DNA from: Solobacterium sp.
GTDB lineage: Bacteria > Bacillota_I > Bacilli_A > Erysipelotrichales > Erysipelotrichaceae
Direction of reading: 5' to 3'
Assembly: GCA_017432325.1 (NCBI GenBank)
Contig: JAFRJJ010000013.1
Coordinates: forward strand, 21,330-85,329
DNA: 64,000 nucleotides
Both the position numbers and the translations under genes were made by a program. Shown here piece after piece: positions 1 to 8,375 of this stretch (its first letter is position 1; each line of letters starts with the position of its first letter). The notes beneath the pieces are model-generated. The model worked only from the letters and a program-made list of their open reading frames with translations, was not told the origin of the DNA and did not search any database.

Positions 1-1
1 G

Positions 2-580
2 TTTGTGGAAGTCATGCAGGGAATCAAAGCAGCGGCGGATTCATCCATCAGAACAAAAATCAACACTGTTCTTCAGAAAGATATCAACACGGATGAGATC
101 CTGCCCCTTGCCGGACTGGCGGAGACATATCCGCTGGATGTCAGATTTATTGAAATGATGCCGATCGGATTCGGCGCAGAAACAGAAGGTGTATCAAATA
201 CGGAAGTCTTCAATACTCTGAAAGAACATTATCCTCAGCTCAGCGATGATTCGTCGGTACACGGAAACGGACCGGCGGTCTATGCACATATTCCCGGCTG
301 GAAAGGCAGTATCGGCTTCATCAGTGCAGTACACGGTAAGTTCTGCAGTTCATGCAACAGGATACGCCTGAGTGCACAGGGACAGATCAAACCCTGTCTC
401 TGTTACGGCGACATTGCCGATCTCAGACCGGTCCTGCGGCAAGGATACAATGCCGAAGACAAACAGGAGAAACTGCAGGAGATCCTGTATGACGCGATAT
501 TCCATAAACCGCAGGAACACTGCTTTGAGAATTTCGAAAAGATCACCGAAAAGAACCGGATGGTTAAAATCGGCGGATAG
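2..580 (+). CDS. moaA: GTP 3',8-cyclase MoaA, C-terminal part (5' end outside window)
   Basis: Radical-SAM enzyme that starts molybdopterin synthesis from GTP, with MoaC. Only the last ~192 residues are present; the reading frame runs off the left edge, so the N-terminal radical-SAM CxxxCxxC is not visible. Seen here: the C-terminal second cluster motif FCSSCNRIRLS followed by the third Cys in KPCLC, and the C-terminal Gly-Gly tail (VKIGG) typical of MoaA. The stop lies 9 nt before the MOSC-MogA gene, so both are probably cotranscribed. Nothing in the visible part looks damaged. Confidence 0.93.
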   Translation, partial: FVEVMQGIKAAADSSIRTKINTVLQKDINTDEILPLAGLAETYPLDVRFIEMMPIGFGAETEGVSNTEVFNTLKEHYPQLSDDSSVHGNGPAVYAHIPGWKGSIGFISAVHGKFCSSCNRIRLSAQGQIKPCLCYGDIADLRPVLRQGYNAEDKQEKLQEILYDAIFHKPQEHCFENFEKITEKNRMVKIGG

Positions 581-589
581 GAGGAATAT

Positions 590-1576
590 ATGACACAAAC
601 AGAAAAAACAGCTGCTGTCGGCAAAGTATTGGCAGTATGCACAAGCCCGGCTAAAGGGACGCAGAAGAACGAAGTGCCTGAAATCGTCCTGAAGGAAGAC
701 TGGGGTATTGAGGGAGATGCTCATGCCGGGAAATGGCATCGTCAGGTCAGTCTGCTGTCATTTGAGAAAATTGAGGAATTCCGTCAGCGCGGGGCAGAAG
801 TTGACTTCGGCGCGTTTGGTGAAAACCTGGTTGTCGAAGGATTTGACTTCCGGACTCTTCCGGTCGGAACACGGTTCAGGATCAATGACGCTCTTTTGGA
901 GATGACGCAGATCGGCAAAGAATGCCATACACATTGTGCTATCCACAAGATCATGGGTGACTGCATCATGCCGCGTGAAGGTGTTTTTGCAAAAGTACTG
1001 AGAGGCGGAACTGTCAGACCGGGTGATTCTGTAGAACAGCTTTATCTGGAACCGGACCGTCCGTTTACCGCCGCAATCATTACCCTCAGCGATAAAGGCT
1101 CCCGCGGAGAACGCGAAGACAAAAGCGGACCCCTGATCCGATCAATGCTGGAAGAACAGGGATATGAAGTTGTTGAAACGCTCCTGCTGCCGGATGAGAG
1201 AGCACAGCTGGAATATCATCTGAAACGCATCAGCGATCAGAGACAGGTAAATCTCCTCATTACCACCGGCGGAACCGGATTCTCTGCCCGGGATATCACT
1301 CCTGAAGCGACAATTGCGGTATGCGACAGAATGGCGACAGGTATAGCAGAAGCCATGCGGTACTATTCTCTGCAGATCACACCCAGGGCTATGCTGAGCC
1401 GCCAGACATCCGGGATCAGAAAGAAGACGCTGATCGTCAATCTGCCGGGCAGTCCGAAGGCATGCCGCGAAGACCTTGAATTTATCCTGCCTGTACTGAA
1501 GCACGGTCTTGGCATCCTGCGCGGAACAGACGGTGAATGCGGTACCGATGCCGCTGCACCTGCTCATAAACACTGA
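590..1576 (+). CDS. MOSC domain - MogA/MoaB molybdopterin adenylyltransferase fusion
   Basis: A two-domain protein of 328 residues. Residues ~10-150 form a MOSC domain (GDAHAGKWHRQVSLLS near the N-terminus, then FGENL and KECHTHC); MOSC domains are known from Moco sulfurases and related carriers. Residues ~158-312 form a MogA/MoaB domain (ITLSDKGSRGE, LITTGGTGFSARDITPEAT, NLPGSP), which adenylylates molybdopterin before metal insertion. The GGAGGAATAT ribosome binding site precedes the ATG. It follows moaA by 9 nt and precedes a tungsten-type oxidoreductase, which fits a role in making that enzyme's cofactor. The fusion is clear in sequence; metal choice is inference. Confidence 0.92.
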   Translation: MTQTEKTAAVGKVLAVCTSPAKGTQKNEVPEIVLKEDWGIEGDAHAGKWHRQVSLLSFEKIEEFRQRGAEVDFGAFGENLVVEGFDFRTLPVGTRFRINDALLEMTQIGKECHTHCAIHKIMGDCIMPREGVFAKVLRGGTVRPGDSVEQLYLEPDRPFTAAIITLSDKGSRGEREDKSGPLIRSMLEEQGYEVVETLLLPDERAQLEYHLKRISDQRQVNLLITTGGTGFSARDITPEATIAVCDRMATGIAEAMRYYSLQITPRAMLSRQTSGIRKKTLIVNLPGSPKACREDLEFILPVLKHGLGILRGTDGECGTDAAAPAHKH

Positions 1577-1588
1577 ACTGCATATAAC

Positions 1589-1610
1589 TGTCCCGCCCGC
1601 GGGACATTTT
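1589..1610 (+). terminator. Rho-independent terminator after the MOSC-MogA gene
   Basis: A short G/C hairpin, TGTCCCG and CGGGACA around a 4-nt loop, is followed by TTTT. It lies 13 nt after the stop codon and separates the cofactor genes from the oxidoreductase gene, which therefore probably has its own promoter. Confidence 0.7.
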
Positions 1611-1672
1611 CCTTATGCCAAAAAGCGATCAGGAATTCTCCTGTGCTTGCTATAAACAATAAGGATTAAAAA

Positions 1673-1711
1673 TATAATGAAATTGAACACAACGGTTATG
1701 CATGATGCATA
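1673..1711 (+). promoter_or_regulatory. Possible promoter -10 and perfect 15-bp palindrome before the AOR gene
   Basis: TATAAT lies at 1673-1678, but no convincing -35 is at normal spacing. From 1697 to 1711 the sequence TATGCATGATGCATA is a perfect palindrome around a central G. It would lie 10-25 nt downstream of a start site set by that TATAAT, a place where a repressor could act. It does not resemble the ModE consensus as I know it. The regulator is unknown. Confidence 0.4.
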
Positions 1712-1767
1712 GCAATGAAGCATACTGCGTAAACAATAATAAAAAAGTTTCAGGAAAGGAATGAATT

Positions 1768-3609
1768 ATGTTTGGCTACAATGGAAAAATGCTGTTTGTA
1801 AATCTGACGACCGGTGTTATGGAAGACCGTGTCCTGGATGAAAAACTGGCGAAAAACTTCCTCGGCGGTCCGGGTCTGGGTGCCCGTATCCTGTACGAAA
1901 ATATGCCGGCACATGCAGATCCGTTCGGACCTGACAGCATGGTCGGATTTGTTACCGGACCGGTAAACAATACCGGTGCCCTGTTTGGCGGACGTTATAC
2001 CGTCGTTTCAAAGTCACCCGTTACCGGCGGCTGGAATGACGCCAACTCCGGCGGCTATTTCGGACCCGGTCTGAAAAAAGCAGGTTATGACGCGGTATTT
2101 GTCAACGGAATCTCAGATCATCCGGTCTATATCTATATTGAAGACGGAAAAGCAGAGATCCTGGATGCCGGTGAGCTTTGGGGAAAAACAACTCTGCAGA
2201 CAGAAGCATGGCTGCAGGAAAAGCATGGCAAAGATATTCAGGCTGCCCTGATCGCACCGGGCGGAGAACGCATGGCGCTGACAGCCGCGGTCATGAACAA
2301 CGGACACCGTGCAGCCGGAAGAGGCGGCTCCGGTGCTGTTATCGGCTCAAAGAAACTGAAGGCGATCGTTGTAAAAGGAGACATCCCTACCGAAGTAGCT
2401 GACCGTGAAGCAATGATCCAGACAAACCGTGATATTGCCCAGTATATGCAGACCGGTGCCGGTGCACCGACTGCCGGTGCACTCGGTACTTACGGAACCG
2501 GTGTCGGATTTACCAATTCCGTTCTTTCCGGTGATGCCGGTATCAAAAACTGGAGCGGATCCGGTGTGGCTGATTTCCCGGAACAAATTGCGTTCCCGAT
2601 CGGCAGTATCGGAATGGACCAGTTCAAGAAGAAAAAGTACAACTGCTCCAACTGCCCGATGGGCTGCGGTGCGTTTATGGACTTCCCGAGTGATAAGTAT
2701 GATCTGAAGGATTCCCCGCGTCCTGAATACGAGACTCAGGGTGCATTCGGTTCCCTGCTGCTCAATAACGATGTAGCGTCTGTTGCGCAGTGCAATAACC
2801 TCTGCAATGAGTACGGTGTAGACACGATCTCCACAGGTTCAACAATTGCCTGGGCTATGGAATGCTATAACGAAGGTGTTCTCAGCAAAGAAGAACTGGA
2901 TGGAATCGATCTGACATGGGGCAACAGCGACGCGATCGTTGAACTGTGTGAAAAGATGTGCCGCGGCGAAGGTGTCGGTGCGATCCTGGCACTCGGTTCC
3001 CAGGAAGCCTGCCGCAGATTTGGAAAAGGCGAAGAATTCCTCGTTACAGCAAGCGGCATTGAAGAACCCCAGCATGACAGCCGTCTATCACACGGTCTTT
3101 CCCGTACCTACCGGTTTGACCCAACACCTGGCAGACATGTCAAGGGCGGTCTTGGTATAAACCCGCTGCCTGCTGACTTTGACTATTCGAAGAGCGGAGA
3201 AGGCGACAAGATGGGTGTGATCGGAACAGAGATCTGCAATGCCGGCGGCTTCTGCCTTTTCGGAATGTCCGTTACCCAGCCGGATGCTTATCAGCGTCTG
3301 CTGCAGGCTGTTACCGGATTCACTTATACTCCTGAAGAATATGCCGCACTCGGTACGCGTATCTACTACATGCGTCATGCATTCAATCTGAGAGAAGGCA
3401 TGAACCGTGACAGCTTCACATTCTCCAAGCGTTTCACTCAGGCATCCCCTCCGTTCACCGGACCGCTGAAGGACGCTAACGTACCTGCGGACCTGCTGGC
3501 CGACAACTTCTTTGACGCAATGCATTTGGACCGCCAGACTCTGATTCCCGAGAAAGAATATCTCGAGTATCTCGGTGAACTGGATCTTGTGGAGAAAGAT
3601 CTGTATTAA
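1768..3609 (+). CDS. Aldehyde:ferredoxin oxidoreductase (tungsten/molybdenum bis-pterin enzyme)
   Basis: 613 residues, the usual length of the AOR family, which oxidises aldehydes to carboxylates with ferredoxin and a tungstopterin (sometimes molybdopterin) centre. The N-terminus (GYNGKMLFVNLTTG, then FLGGPGLGARILYE) is typical. The [4Fe-4S] ligands are C293, C296 and C300 (CSNCPMGC) with C496 in NAGGFCLFG as the likely fourth. The GGAAAGGAATGAATT leader gives the start. A MoaD-like gene follows after 4 nt and cofactor genes precede it, so the locus probably supplies this enzyme. Substrate and metal cannot be read from sequence; ferredoxin and a tungstate transporter are not in the window. 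Confidence 0.93.
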   Translation: MFGYNGKMLFVNLTTGVMEDRVLDEKLAKNFLGGPGLGARILYENMPAHADPFGPDSMVGFVTGPVNNTGALFGGRYTVVSKSPVTGGWNDANSGGYFGPGLKKAGYDAVFVNGISDHPVYIYIEDGKAEILDAGELWGKTTLQTEAWLQEKHGKDIQAALIAPGGERMALTAAVMNNGHRAAGRGGSGAVIGSKKLKAIVVKGDIPTEVADREAMIQTNRDIAQYMQTGAGAPTAGALGTYGTGVGFTNSVLSGDAGIKNWSGSGVADFPEQIAFPIGSIGMDQFKKKKYNCSNCPMGCGAFMDFPSDKYDLKDSPRPEYETQGAFGSLLLNNDVASVAQCNNLCNEYGVDTISTGSTIAWAMECYNEGVLSKEELDGIDLTWGNSDAIVELCEKMCRGEGVGAILALGSQEACRRFGKGEEFLVTASGIEEPQHDSRLSHGLSRTYRFDPTPGRHVKGGLGINPLPADFDYSKSGEGDKMGVIGTEICNAGGFCLFGMSVTQPDAYQRLLQAVTGFTYTPEEYAALGTRIYYMRHAFNLREGMNRDSFTFSKRFTQASPPFTGPLKDANVPADLLADNFFDAMHLDRQTLIPEKEYLEYLGELDLVEKDLY

Positions 3610-3613
3610 AGCA

Positions 3614-3850
3614 ATGACCGGATATACTGTTGTATACTACGATCTGACCGAAAAATGGACGGAGACCATATCTTCTGCCCGGCCCCTGACATGCCTTGAG
3701 GCAGTCCAGGCTGCACTCAGTCAGCATGGAAAAGCCGGTGAACCGCTGCCCGGACTGGTTTATGTCTGCGACGGAGCACAGTTATTGAGCAATTCAGTGC
3801 TTCCGGACGGAGCCCGGCTGAATGTGCACAGGCTTCTCGGCGGCGGATAA
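3614..3850 (+). CDS. MoaD/ThiS-like ubiquitin-fold sulfur carrier
   Basis: A 78-residue protein ending in LLGGG. A C-terminal Gly-Gly after a small beta-grasp fold is the mark of MoaD and related sulfur carriers, which deliver sulfur for the dithiolene of molybdopterin. The ATG at 3614, 4 nt after the oxidoreductase stop, was chosen because an in-frame GTG at 3575 would overlap the AOR gene by 35 nt; the ribosome binding site (GGAG at 3591) is rather far away. Its place next to the AOR gene suggests a dedicated carrier, as seen in other tungsten-enzyme loci. A ThiS-like role is possible but less likely here. Confidence 0.75.
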   Translation: MTGYTVVYYDLTEKWTETISSARPLTCLEAVQAALSQHGKAGEPLPGLVYVCDGAQLLSNSVLPDGARLNVHRLLGGG

Positions 3851-3874
3851 CAGACATCATTCAAAATCAAAACA

Positions 3875-3925
3875 AATACCGGAGGATGAATTCCCGCTTT
3901 GGGGATCCAGCCTCCGGTATTCATT
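3875..3925. terminator. Bidirectional terminator between the AOR locus and patB
   Basis: An 11-bp inverted repeat (AATACCGGAGG and CCTCCGGTATT) encloses an inner TCCC/GGGGA hairpin. T-rich sequence follows on the plus strand (TCATTTATTC) and also on the minus strand. It sits between two converging genes and probably serves both. Confidence 0.75.
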
Positions 3926-3949
3926 TATTCTGTTCGATCGTACCGACGG

Positions 3950-5146
3950 TCAGTCTGTAAATACGTATTTGTCCAGTCTGTCAAATGCTTCCTTGACTCT
4001 CGACAAAGGAAGTGCAAGATTCATACGAATACCGTACGGTTCGAAGAAACTGCGTCCGTCCTGCCACATAACGCCGACAGAAGCACCCTTCTTCTGAAGC
4101 TCGTCGATCGTAATGTTGTGTTCTTTGCACCACTGCTCACAGTTCAGGAACAGCATATATGTTCCTTCCGGCTTTGCCAGTGTTACACCGGGATAATTCT
4201 TCAGGATATGGTCATATGCAAAATCGACGTTGCCTGCCAGAACTTCTCTCAGCTCATCCAGCCATACCCTGCCTTCTGCGCTGTAGCCGCCGATCAGGGC
4301 ATGCATGGACATGACATTCATGGAATTATAGTGGCTCAGGGAAGCTTCCTTTCTCATACGGTCATTGATCCATTTGTTGTATACGATATGGTAGCTTCCG
4401 ATCAGACCGGCAAGGTTGAATGTTTTGCTGGGTGCATACATCGCAACAGTATGCATCTTCGCATATTCATTGATGCTTTGTGTCGGGATATGTTTATGGT
4501 CGCCAAGGATCAGATCTGACCAGATCTCATCTGAAATAACGAATACCTGGTACTTTTCGTAAAGTTCCATAGCCTTTTCGATTTCCCATTTTTCCCACAC
4601 TCTTCCGACCGGATTGTATGGTGAGCAGAAGATCGCCGTATGAATGTTCTGTTCTGCCAGCTTCTTCTCCATATCCTCAAAATCCATTCTCCATACGCCG
4701 TTTTCATCGCGGTGAAGAGGACTCAGTACCATATCATATCCGTTGTTTTCCAGGGTTCCCCTGAATCCGACATAGGTAGGTGAATGCAGAAGAACTTTGT
4801 CTCCTCTTGAGCAGAATACTCTGAGTGCTGTCGCCACACCGCCAAGCACACCGTTCTCATAGCCGATGTTTTCTGGCTTGAGACCTTCAACACCGTTCCT
4901 GTCTTTATGCCAGTCGATGATCGCCTGGTAGTATTCATCAGACGGACGGAAATAACCGAATGCAGGATGCTGCGCGCGCTTGATCATTTCTTCCTGGATC
5001 GTCGGAACAGTCGCAAAATTCATGTCTGCGACCCACATCGGGATCTGGTCAAAGCCTTCTTTTGTATACTGCCCGTTGGGCGGGAAATCCACAGCGATGG
5101 CATCTTTGCCATGTCTGTCGATAATTGATGTGAAATCGTATTTCAT
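3950..5146 (-). CDS. patB: MalY/PatB-family PLP-dependent cysteine-S-conjugate / cystathionine beta-lyase
   Basis: A fold-type I aminotransferase-like protein of 398 residues. The start (PMWVADMNFATVPTI) and the lysine motif APSKTFNLAGL near residue 240 are diagnostic of the MalY/PatB C-S lyases, which release thiols, pyruvate and ammonia from cystathionine or cysteine conjugates. It is last in a minus-strand series after proC, an M19 dipeptidase and ridA; the ridA stop is 5 nt upstream, so translation is probably coupled. RidA hydrolyses the 2-aminoacrylate such lyases release, which makes the pairing sensible. A plain aminotransferase activity cannot be excluded. Confidence 0.87.
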   Translation of the reverse strand: MKYDFTSIIDRHGKDAIAVDFPPNGQYTKEGFDQIPMWVADMNFATVPTIQEEMIKRAQHPAFGYFRPSDEYYQAIIDWHKDRNGVEGLKPENIGYENGVLGGVATALRVFCSRGDKVLLHSPTYVGFRGTLENNGYDMVLSPLHRDENGVWRMDFEDMEKKLAEQNIHTAIFCSPYNPVGRVWEKWEIEKAMELYEKYQVFVISDEIWSDLILGDHKHIPTQSINEYAKMHTVAMYAPSKTFNLAGLIGSYHIVYNKWINDRMRKEASLSHYNSMNVMSMHALIGGYSAEGRVWLDELREVLAGNVDFAYDHILKNYPGVTLAKPEGTYMLFLNCEQWCKEHNITIDELQKKGASVGVMWQDGRSFFEPYGIRMNLALPLSRVKEAFDRLDKYVFTD

Positions 5147-5151
5147 ACGCC

Positions 5152-5529
5152 TTATTCTCCTCTGTTCTCCGCGATCACTTCTATCTCACACAAGCCGTTC
5201 TTCGGAAGCTGTTTAACTGCTACACAGCTGCGTGCCGGTTTTGAAACAAAGTACTTTTCATATACTTTATTGAATGCCGCAAAATCAGCCATGTCCGCAA
5301 TGAAGCATGTAGTTTTCACAACATCCTCAAATCCCAGTCCTGCTGCATCCAGCAGTGCTTTTACGTTCAGGCATGCCTGTTCTGTCTGGGCTTCGATGCC
5401 TTCCGGCATTTCTCCTGTTGCAGGATCGATCGCGATCTGTCCGGAGAAAAATGTCAGTCCGTTTGTTTTGAAACCCTGTGAATAAGGTCCGATCGCTGCA
5501 GGTGCTTTTTCAGTGTGTATCAGTTTCAT
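5152..5529 (-). CDS. ridA: RidA family reactive imine/enamine deaminase
   Basis: 125 residues, the family's usual size. Rid proteins hydrolyse 2-aminoacrylate and similar imines made by PLP enzymes before they damage other PLP enzymes. Visible marks are AIGPYSQG near the N-terminus, the FFSGQIAIDP strand, and the C-terminal ARSCVAVKQLPKNG with the active-site Arg, followed by EIEVIA. AAGGGAGGAG precedes the ATG. It sits between the dipeptidase and patB, whose product PatB is a likely source of its substrate. Confidence 0.93.
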   Translation of the reverse strand: MKLIHTEKAPAAIGPYSQGFKTNGLTFFSGQIAIDPATGEMPEGIEAQTEQACLNVKALLDAAGLGFEDVVKTTCFIADMADFAAFNKVYEKYFVSKPARSCVAVKQLPKNGLCEIEVIAENRGE

Positions 5530-5540
5530 ATACTCCTCCC

Positions 5541-6524
5541 TTATAATGTCTCTTTCATGACACGGATCGCGTTTTTCCAGAAGATCATTTCGATCTCGTC
5601 CGATGTAAATCCATGGCGCTTCAATGCATCTTCGATCAGTCCGAACCGGTCGCTGGAACCGACTTCCAGGTCTCCTCTGATTCCGTCAAGATCAGAACCG
5701 AGTGCGATCACATCAATACCTGCCACATCAGCCATGTGACGTGCATGCACTGCCATCAGTTCAGCAGTGGAATCCGTTCTTGTGATGTCGCTGTTCAGGA
5801 ATGCCGGCGCAAAATTGATGCCGGTAATACCGCCGCAGTCTGCAAGTTTTCTGAGCTGATCATCCGACAGATTGCGCTGATGCGGGGACAGATCTCTGCA
5901 GTTGGAGTGTGTTGCCACAAACGGCTTTTTGCAGATATCCGCTACATCCCAGAATCCGCCTTCGCTGAGATGGGAAACATCCACCAGAATACCCAGTTCC
6001 TGCATATAGCGGACAGCGTCCTTTCCGAACTCTGTCAGTCCTTCGTTCATGACAGCAAAATCTTTGGAATTCGGCGAACCGAAACAGTTGCGGAAATTCC
6101 AGGTCAATGAGATCGCCCTGACACCAAGATCATCGTGATAGTGCTTCAGTTTCTCAAGACTTCTATTGACACTTCTGCCGTCTTCGATCGTAAATATGGC
6201 AGACATTTTTCCGGCCGCGTCGTTTCTCAGAATATCATCGGCATTATATGCCATTTCAATGATGTCATTATGTTCGGCAACATTTCTGACAAGTGCGTCA
6301 TGCAGGGTATTGATATAAACATCATCATCCAGCGGCTCTGCTCCGAAGTGTTCATATGTGCTTGGCTGCGGAAGGAACGCCGCGAAGAACTGTGCCATCT
6401 GACCGCCCTTCCGCATTCTTTTCAGATCGACCATCGTATGAGGAGACTCATACAGATTCATGTTCTCTCTGTCCTTGAACAGAAGGACCATGAGCGTATC
6501 GCAATGCATATCGATATATTTCAT
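5541..6524 (-). CDS. Membrane dipeptidase (peptidase family M19)
   Basis: 327 residues. M19 enzymes are zinc dipeptidases that split L-Xaa-D/L-Xaa dipeptides, including cysteinyl-glycine. The N-terminal MHCDT carries the first metal ligands (H7, D9); FVATHSNCRDLSPHQRN holds a later His, and GSDLDGI is the C-terminal Asp motif. No signal peptide or membrane segment is seen, so the bacterial protein is probably cytoplasmic despite the family name. The order proC, dipeptidase, ridA, patB has gaps of 30, 11 and 5 nt. An attractive inference is Cys-Gly or cystine peptide use feeding PatB. Confidence 0.9.
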   Translation of the reverse strand: MKYIDMHCDTLMVLLFKDRENMNLYESPHTMVDLKRMRKGGQMAQFFAAFLPQPSTYEHFGAEPLDDDVYINTLHDALVRNVAEHNDIIEMAYNADDILRNDAAGKMSAIFTIEDGRSVNRSLEKLKHYHDDLGVRAISLTWNFRNCFGSPNSKDFAVMNEGLTEFGKDAVRYMQELGILVDVSHLSEGGFWDVADICKKPFVATHSNCRDLSPHQRNLSDDQLRKLADCGGITGINFAPAFLNSDITRTDSTAELMAVHARHMADVAGIDVIALGSDLDGIRGDLEVGSSDRFGLIEDALKRHGFTSDEIEMIFWKNAIRVMKETL

Positions 6525-6554
6525 CGTCTTCTTCTCCTATCACTGCACGGATCG

Positions 6555-7358
6555 TTATTTTCCGAGTTTTTTGTCCTTTTCGATCACAGCATCCACCGCA
6601 TCGATGATCATTCCCTTGAAGCTGTTATGCTCCAGAACAGTGACACCCTCGATCGTCGTGCCTCCGGGAGAACATACCTTATCCCTCAGAGCATCCGGAT
6701 GTTCACTGCTTTTCATCAGCGTTGTACCGCTCCCCCGGATCGCTGCTGCAGCGATCTGATAAGCTGTTGCGCGCGGTATCCCTGCCTTAACGGCTGCCAT
6801 TGCAAGCGCATCAGCATACATAAAGGTAAATGCAGGTGAAGCTCCGGCGATCGCGGAAAATACCGGAAAATGGTGCTCATCGATCCGGACCGTCGTTCTG
6901 ACAGACGCAAATATGCGTTCTGCTGTTTCTATATCATTTTCAACCGCTTCAGCGCCTCCGCAGATCCCGACGATCGCATCATGATATGCGGCGTTCAGGT
7001 TCGGCATTGCCCTGACGATACGCACACAGTTCTCTTTCAGCTCGTTTTCAAAGTACTCAGTCTGCAGCCCTGCGGCGATCGATATGATCAGGCAGCCCTC
7101 AATATCAAGCGGCTTCAGTTCATCCAGGACTGACTGCATGTACTGCGGCTTCACCGCAAGGATAATGACATCGGAATGTCCGGCAAGATCAGCAACCGAG
7201 TCACACAGACTGACGCCTGCTTCCTCATACAGCTGTTCTGCTTTTACAGGATCTACATCATACCCGTAAACTTCGTCGTCGGAAAAACTGTCGCCGGAAA
7301 GAATTCCTTTAACAATGGCCCCGCCCATATTGCCGAGACCGATAAAACCATAGCGCAT
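6555..7358 (-). CDS. proC: Pyrroline-5-carboxylate reductase
   Basis: Catalyses the NAD(P)H-dependent last step of proline synthesis. 267 residues with the Rossmann motif GLGNMGGAIVKG at the N-terminus, IIISIAAGLQ-like central strands (seen as LIISIAAGLQTE), RAMPNLNA, and the conserved C-terminal dimer helix region AAIRGSGTTLMK and CSPGGTTIEGV. GGAGGTATGGT precedes the ATG. It appears to be the first gene of the operon that runs on to patB. No proA or proB is in the window. Confidence 0.95.
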   Translation of the reverse strand: MRYGFIGLGNMGGAIVKGILSGDSFSDDEVYGYDVDPVKAEQLYEEAGVSLCDSVADLAGHSDVIILAVKPQYMQSVLDELKPLDIEGCLIISIAAGLQTEYFENELKENCVRIVRAMPNLNAAYHDAIVGICGGAEAVENDIETAERIFASVRTTVRIDEHHFPVFSAIAGASPAFTFMYADALAMAAVKAGIPRATAYQIAAAAIRGSGTTLMKSSEHPDALRDKVCSPGGTTIEGVTVLEHNSFKGMIIDAVDAVIEKDKKLGK

Positions 7359-7385
7359 ACCATACCTCCGCTGTAATGCTGTATG

Positions 7386-7408
7386 TTCCGGAAGTGTGTC
7401 TTTCCGGA
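7386..7408 (-). terminator. Weak hairpin between the ABC permease gene and proC
   Basis: TTCCGGAA and TTTCCGGA form an 8-bp stem with a 7-nt loop. There is no clear T-run, so it may only weaken read-through or protect a transcript end. Confidence 0.3.
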
Positions 7409-7433
7409 TCGAATGATATCTGCAGTGTTAATG

Positions 7434-8375
7434 TCAGCGTTTATCTTTGTCTACCCGTTTCAGCAGCAGTACCGCAATGACTGCAAATATGACTGCCATG
7501 ATGATCATGTACTTCCATGACTGAAGCAGGTTTGCCTTATCGTACAGATATGCAGGATCCTGGTTATAAGAACCGGATTCCAGGAGGAAATCATTCAGTC
7601 TGCCTTCTTGGATGATAGTATCTGTGAAGATCTTGATCGGCTGATGTCCTTCAATGGTCATACTGCGGAACTTCCAGATCTCGTTCCACAGTGATACCAT
7701 CGGCTGACCATTGTAATTTGCCAGTGTGCATAACGCGGCCAGGCCCCATCTTGCAATCGTGAAACCGGTCAGCTTTTTGGCCGCCCCTTCCAGAAAGATC
7801 AGACCGCCTGAGAAGATCAGCTGGAAGATCAGCATGAACGGCATCAGCGTCATGGCAGCTGTTGTGTTTTTGACATAACAAGAGATCGCCAGCGATGCCA
7901 TATCCGCGGCATAGGTGATCAGGAACAATGACAGCGTGAAATCAATATAGAAATTGTTTGTGATAATTCCTTCTTTCGGGAAACTCATATTCGCGATCGA
8001 GCAGATGAACATCAGTATGCCTGTCTGCATCAGGCACAGAAGCATCTGATAGATCATGTGCGCGCCAATATAAGAAGTAATATGCATGCCTGCACGGTGT
8101 TCACGTTTGACGATAGCTCGTTCACGGCACACTACCTGGATGGAATTGAAGAAACCGTTCCAGATACAGACACATACAAGAGCGAAGCATCCGCTCAGCG
8201 TACCTTCCTGTGTTTTGAAGATATTGTTGCCTACAGCAAAGGTTACGACACCGGCAATGACTGCGGCCATCGGCAGCATCTTCCAGTCATTCTGGTAAAT
8301 AAACATACGGAAGAGTTTTCCGAGGTAAATGCCTGTCTGGGCGATTCTGCCTCTGTAATGCTTAACGCTGTTCAT
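7434..8375 (-). CDS. ABC-2 type transporter permease
   Basis: 313 residues with about six hydrophobic segments (for example MLPMAAVIAGVVTFAVG near residue 35 and IIMAVIFAVIAVLLL at the C-terminus). This is the ABC2-membrane/ABCG type of permease. The ATG at 8375 is chosen over upstream in-frame starts because AAGGAGGAACTGCCTG directly precedes it; it overlaps the end of the ATPase gene by 14 nt, so the two are translationally coupled. Substrate is unknown. Export of a lipid, drug or peptide would be typical of the family, but nothing in the sequence decides this. Confidence 0.85.
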   Translation of the reverse strand: MNSVKHYRGRIAQTGIYLGKLFRMFIYQNDWKMLPMAAVIAGVVTFAVGNNIFKTQEGTLSGCFALVCVCIWNGFFNSIQVVCRERAIVKREHRAGMHITSYIGAHMIYQMLLCLMQTGILMFICSIANMSFPKEGIITNNFYIDFTLSLFLITYAADMASLAISCYVKNTTAAMTLMPFMLIFQLIFSGGLIFLEGAAKKLTGFTIARWGLAALCTLANYNGQPMVSLWNEIWKFRSMTIEGHQPIKIFTDTIIQEGRLNDFLLESGSYNQDPAYLYDKANLLQSWKYMIIMAVIFAVIAVLLLKRVDKDKR

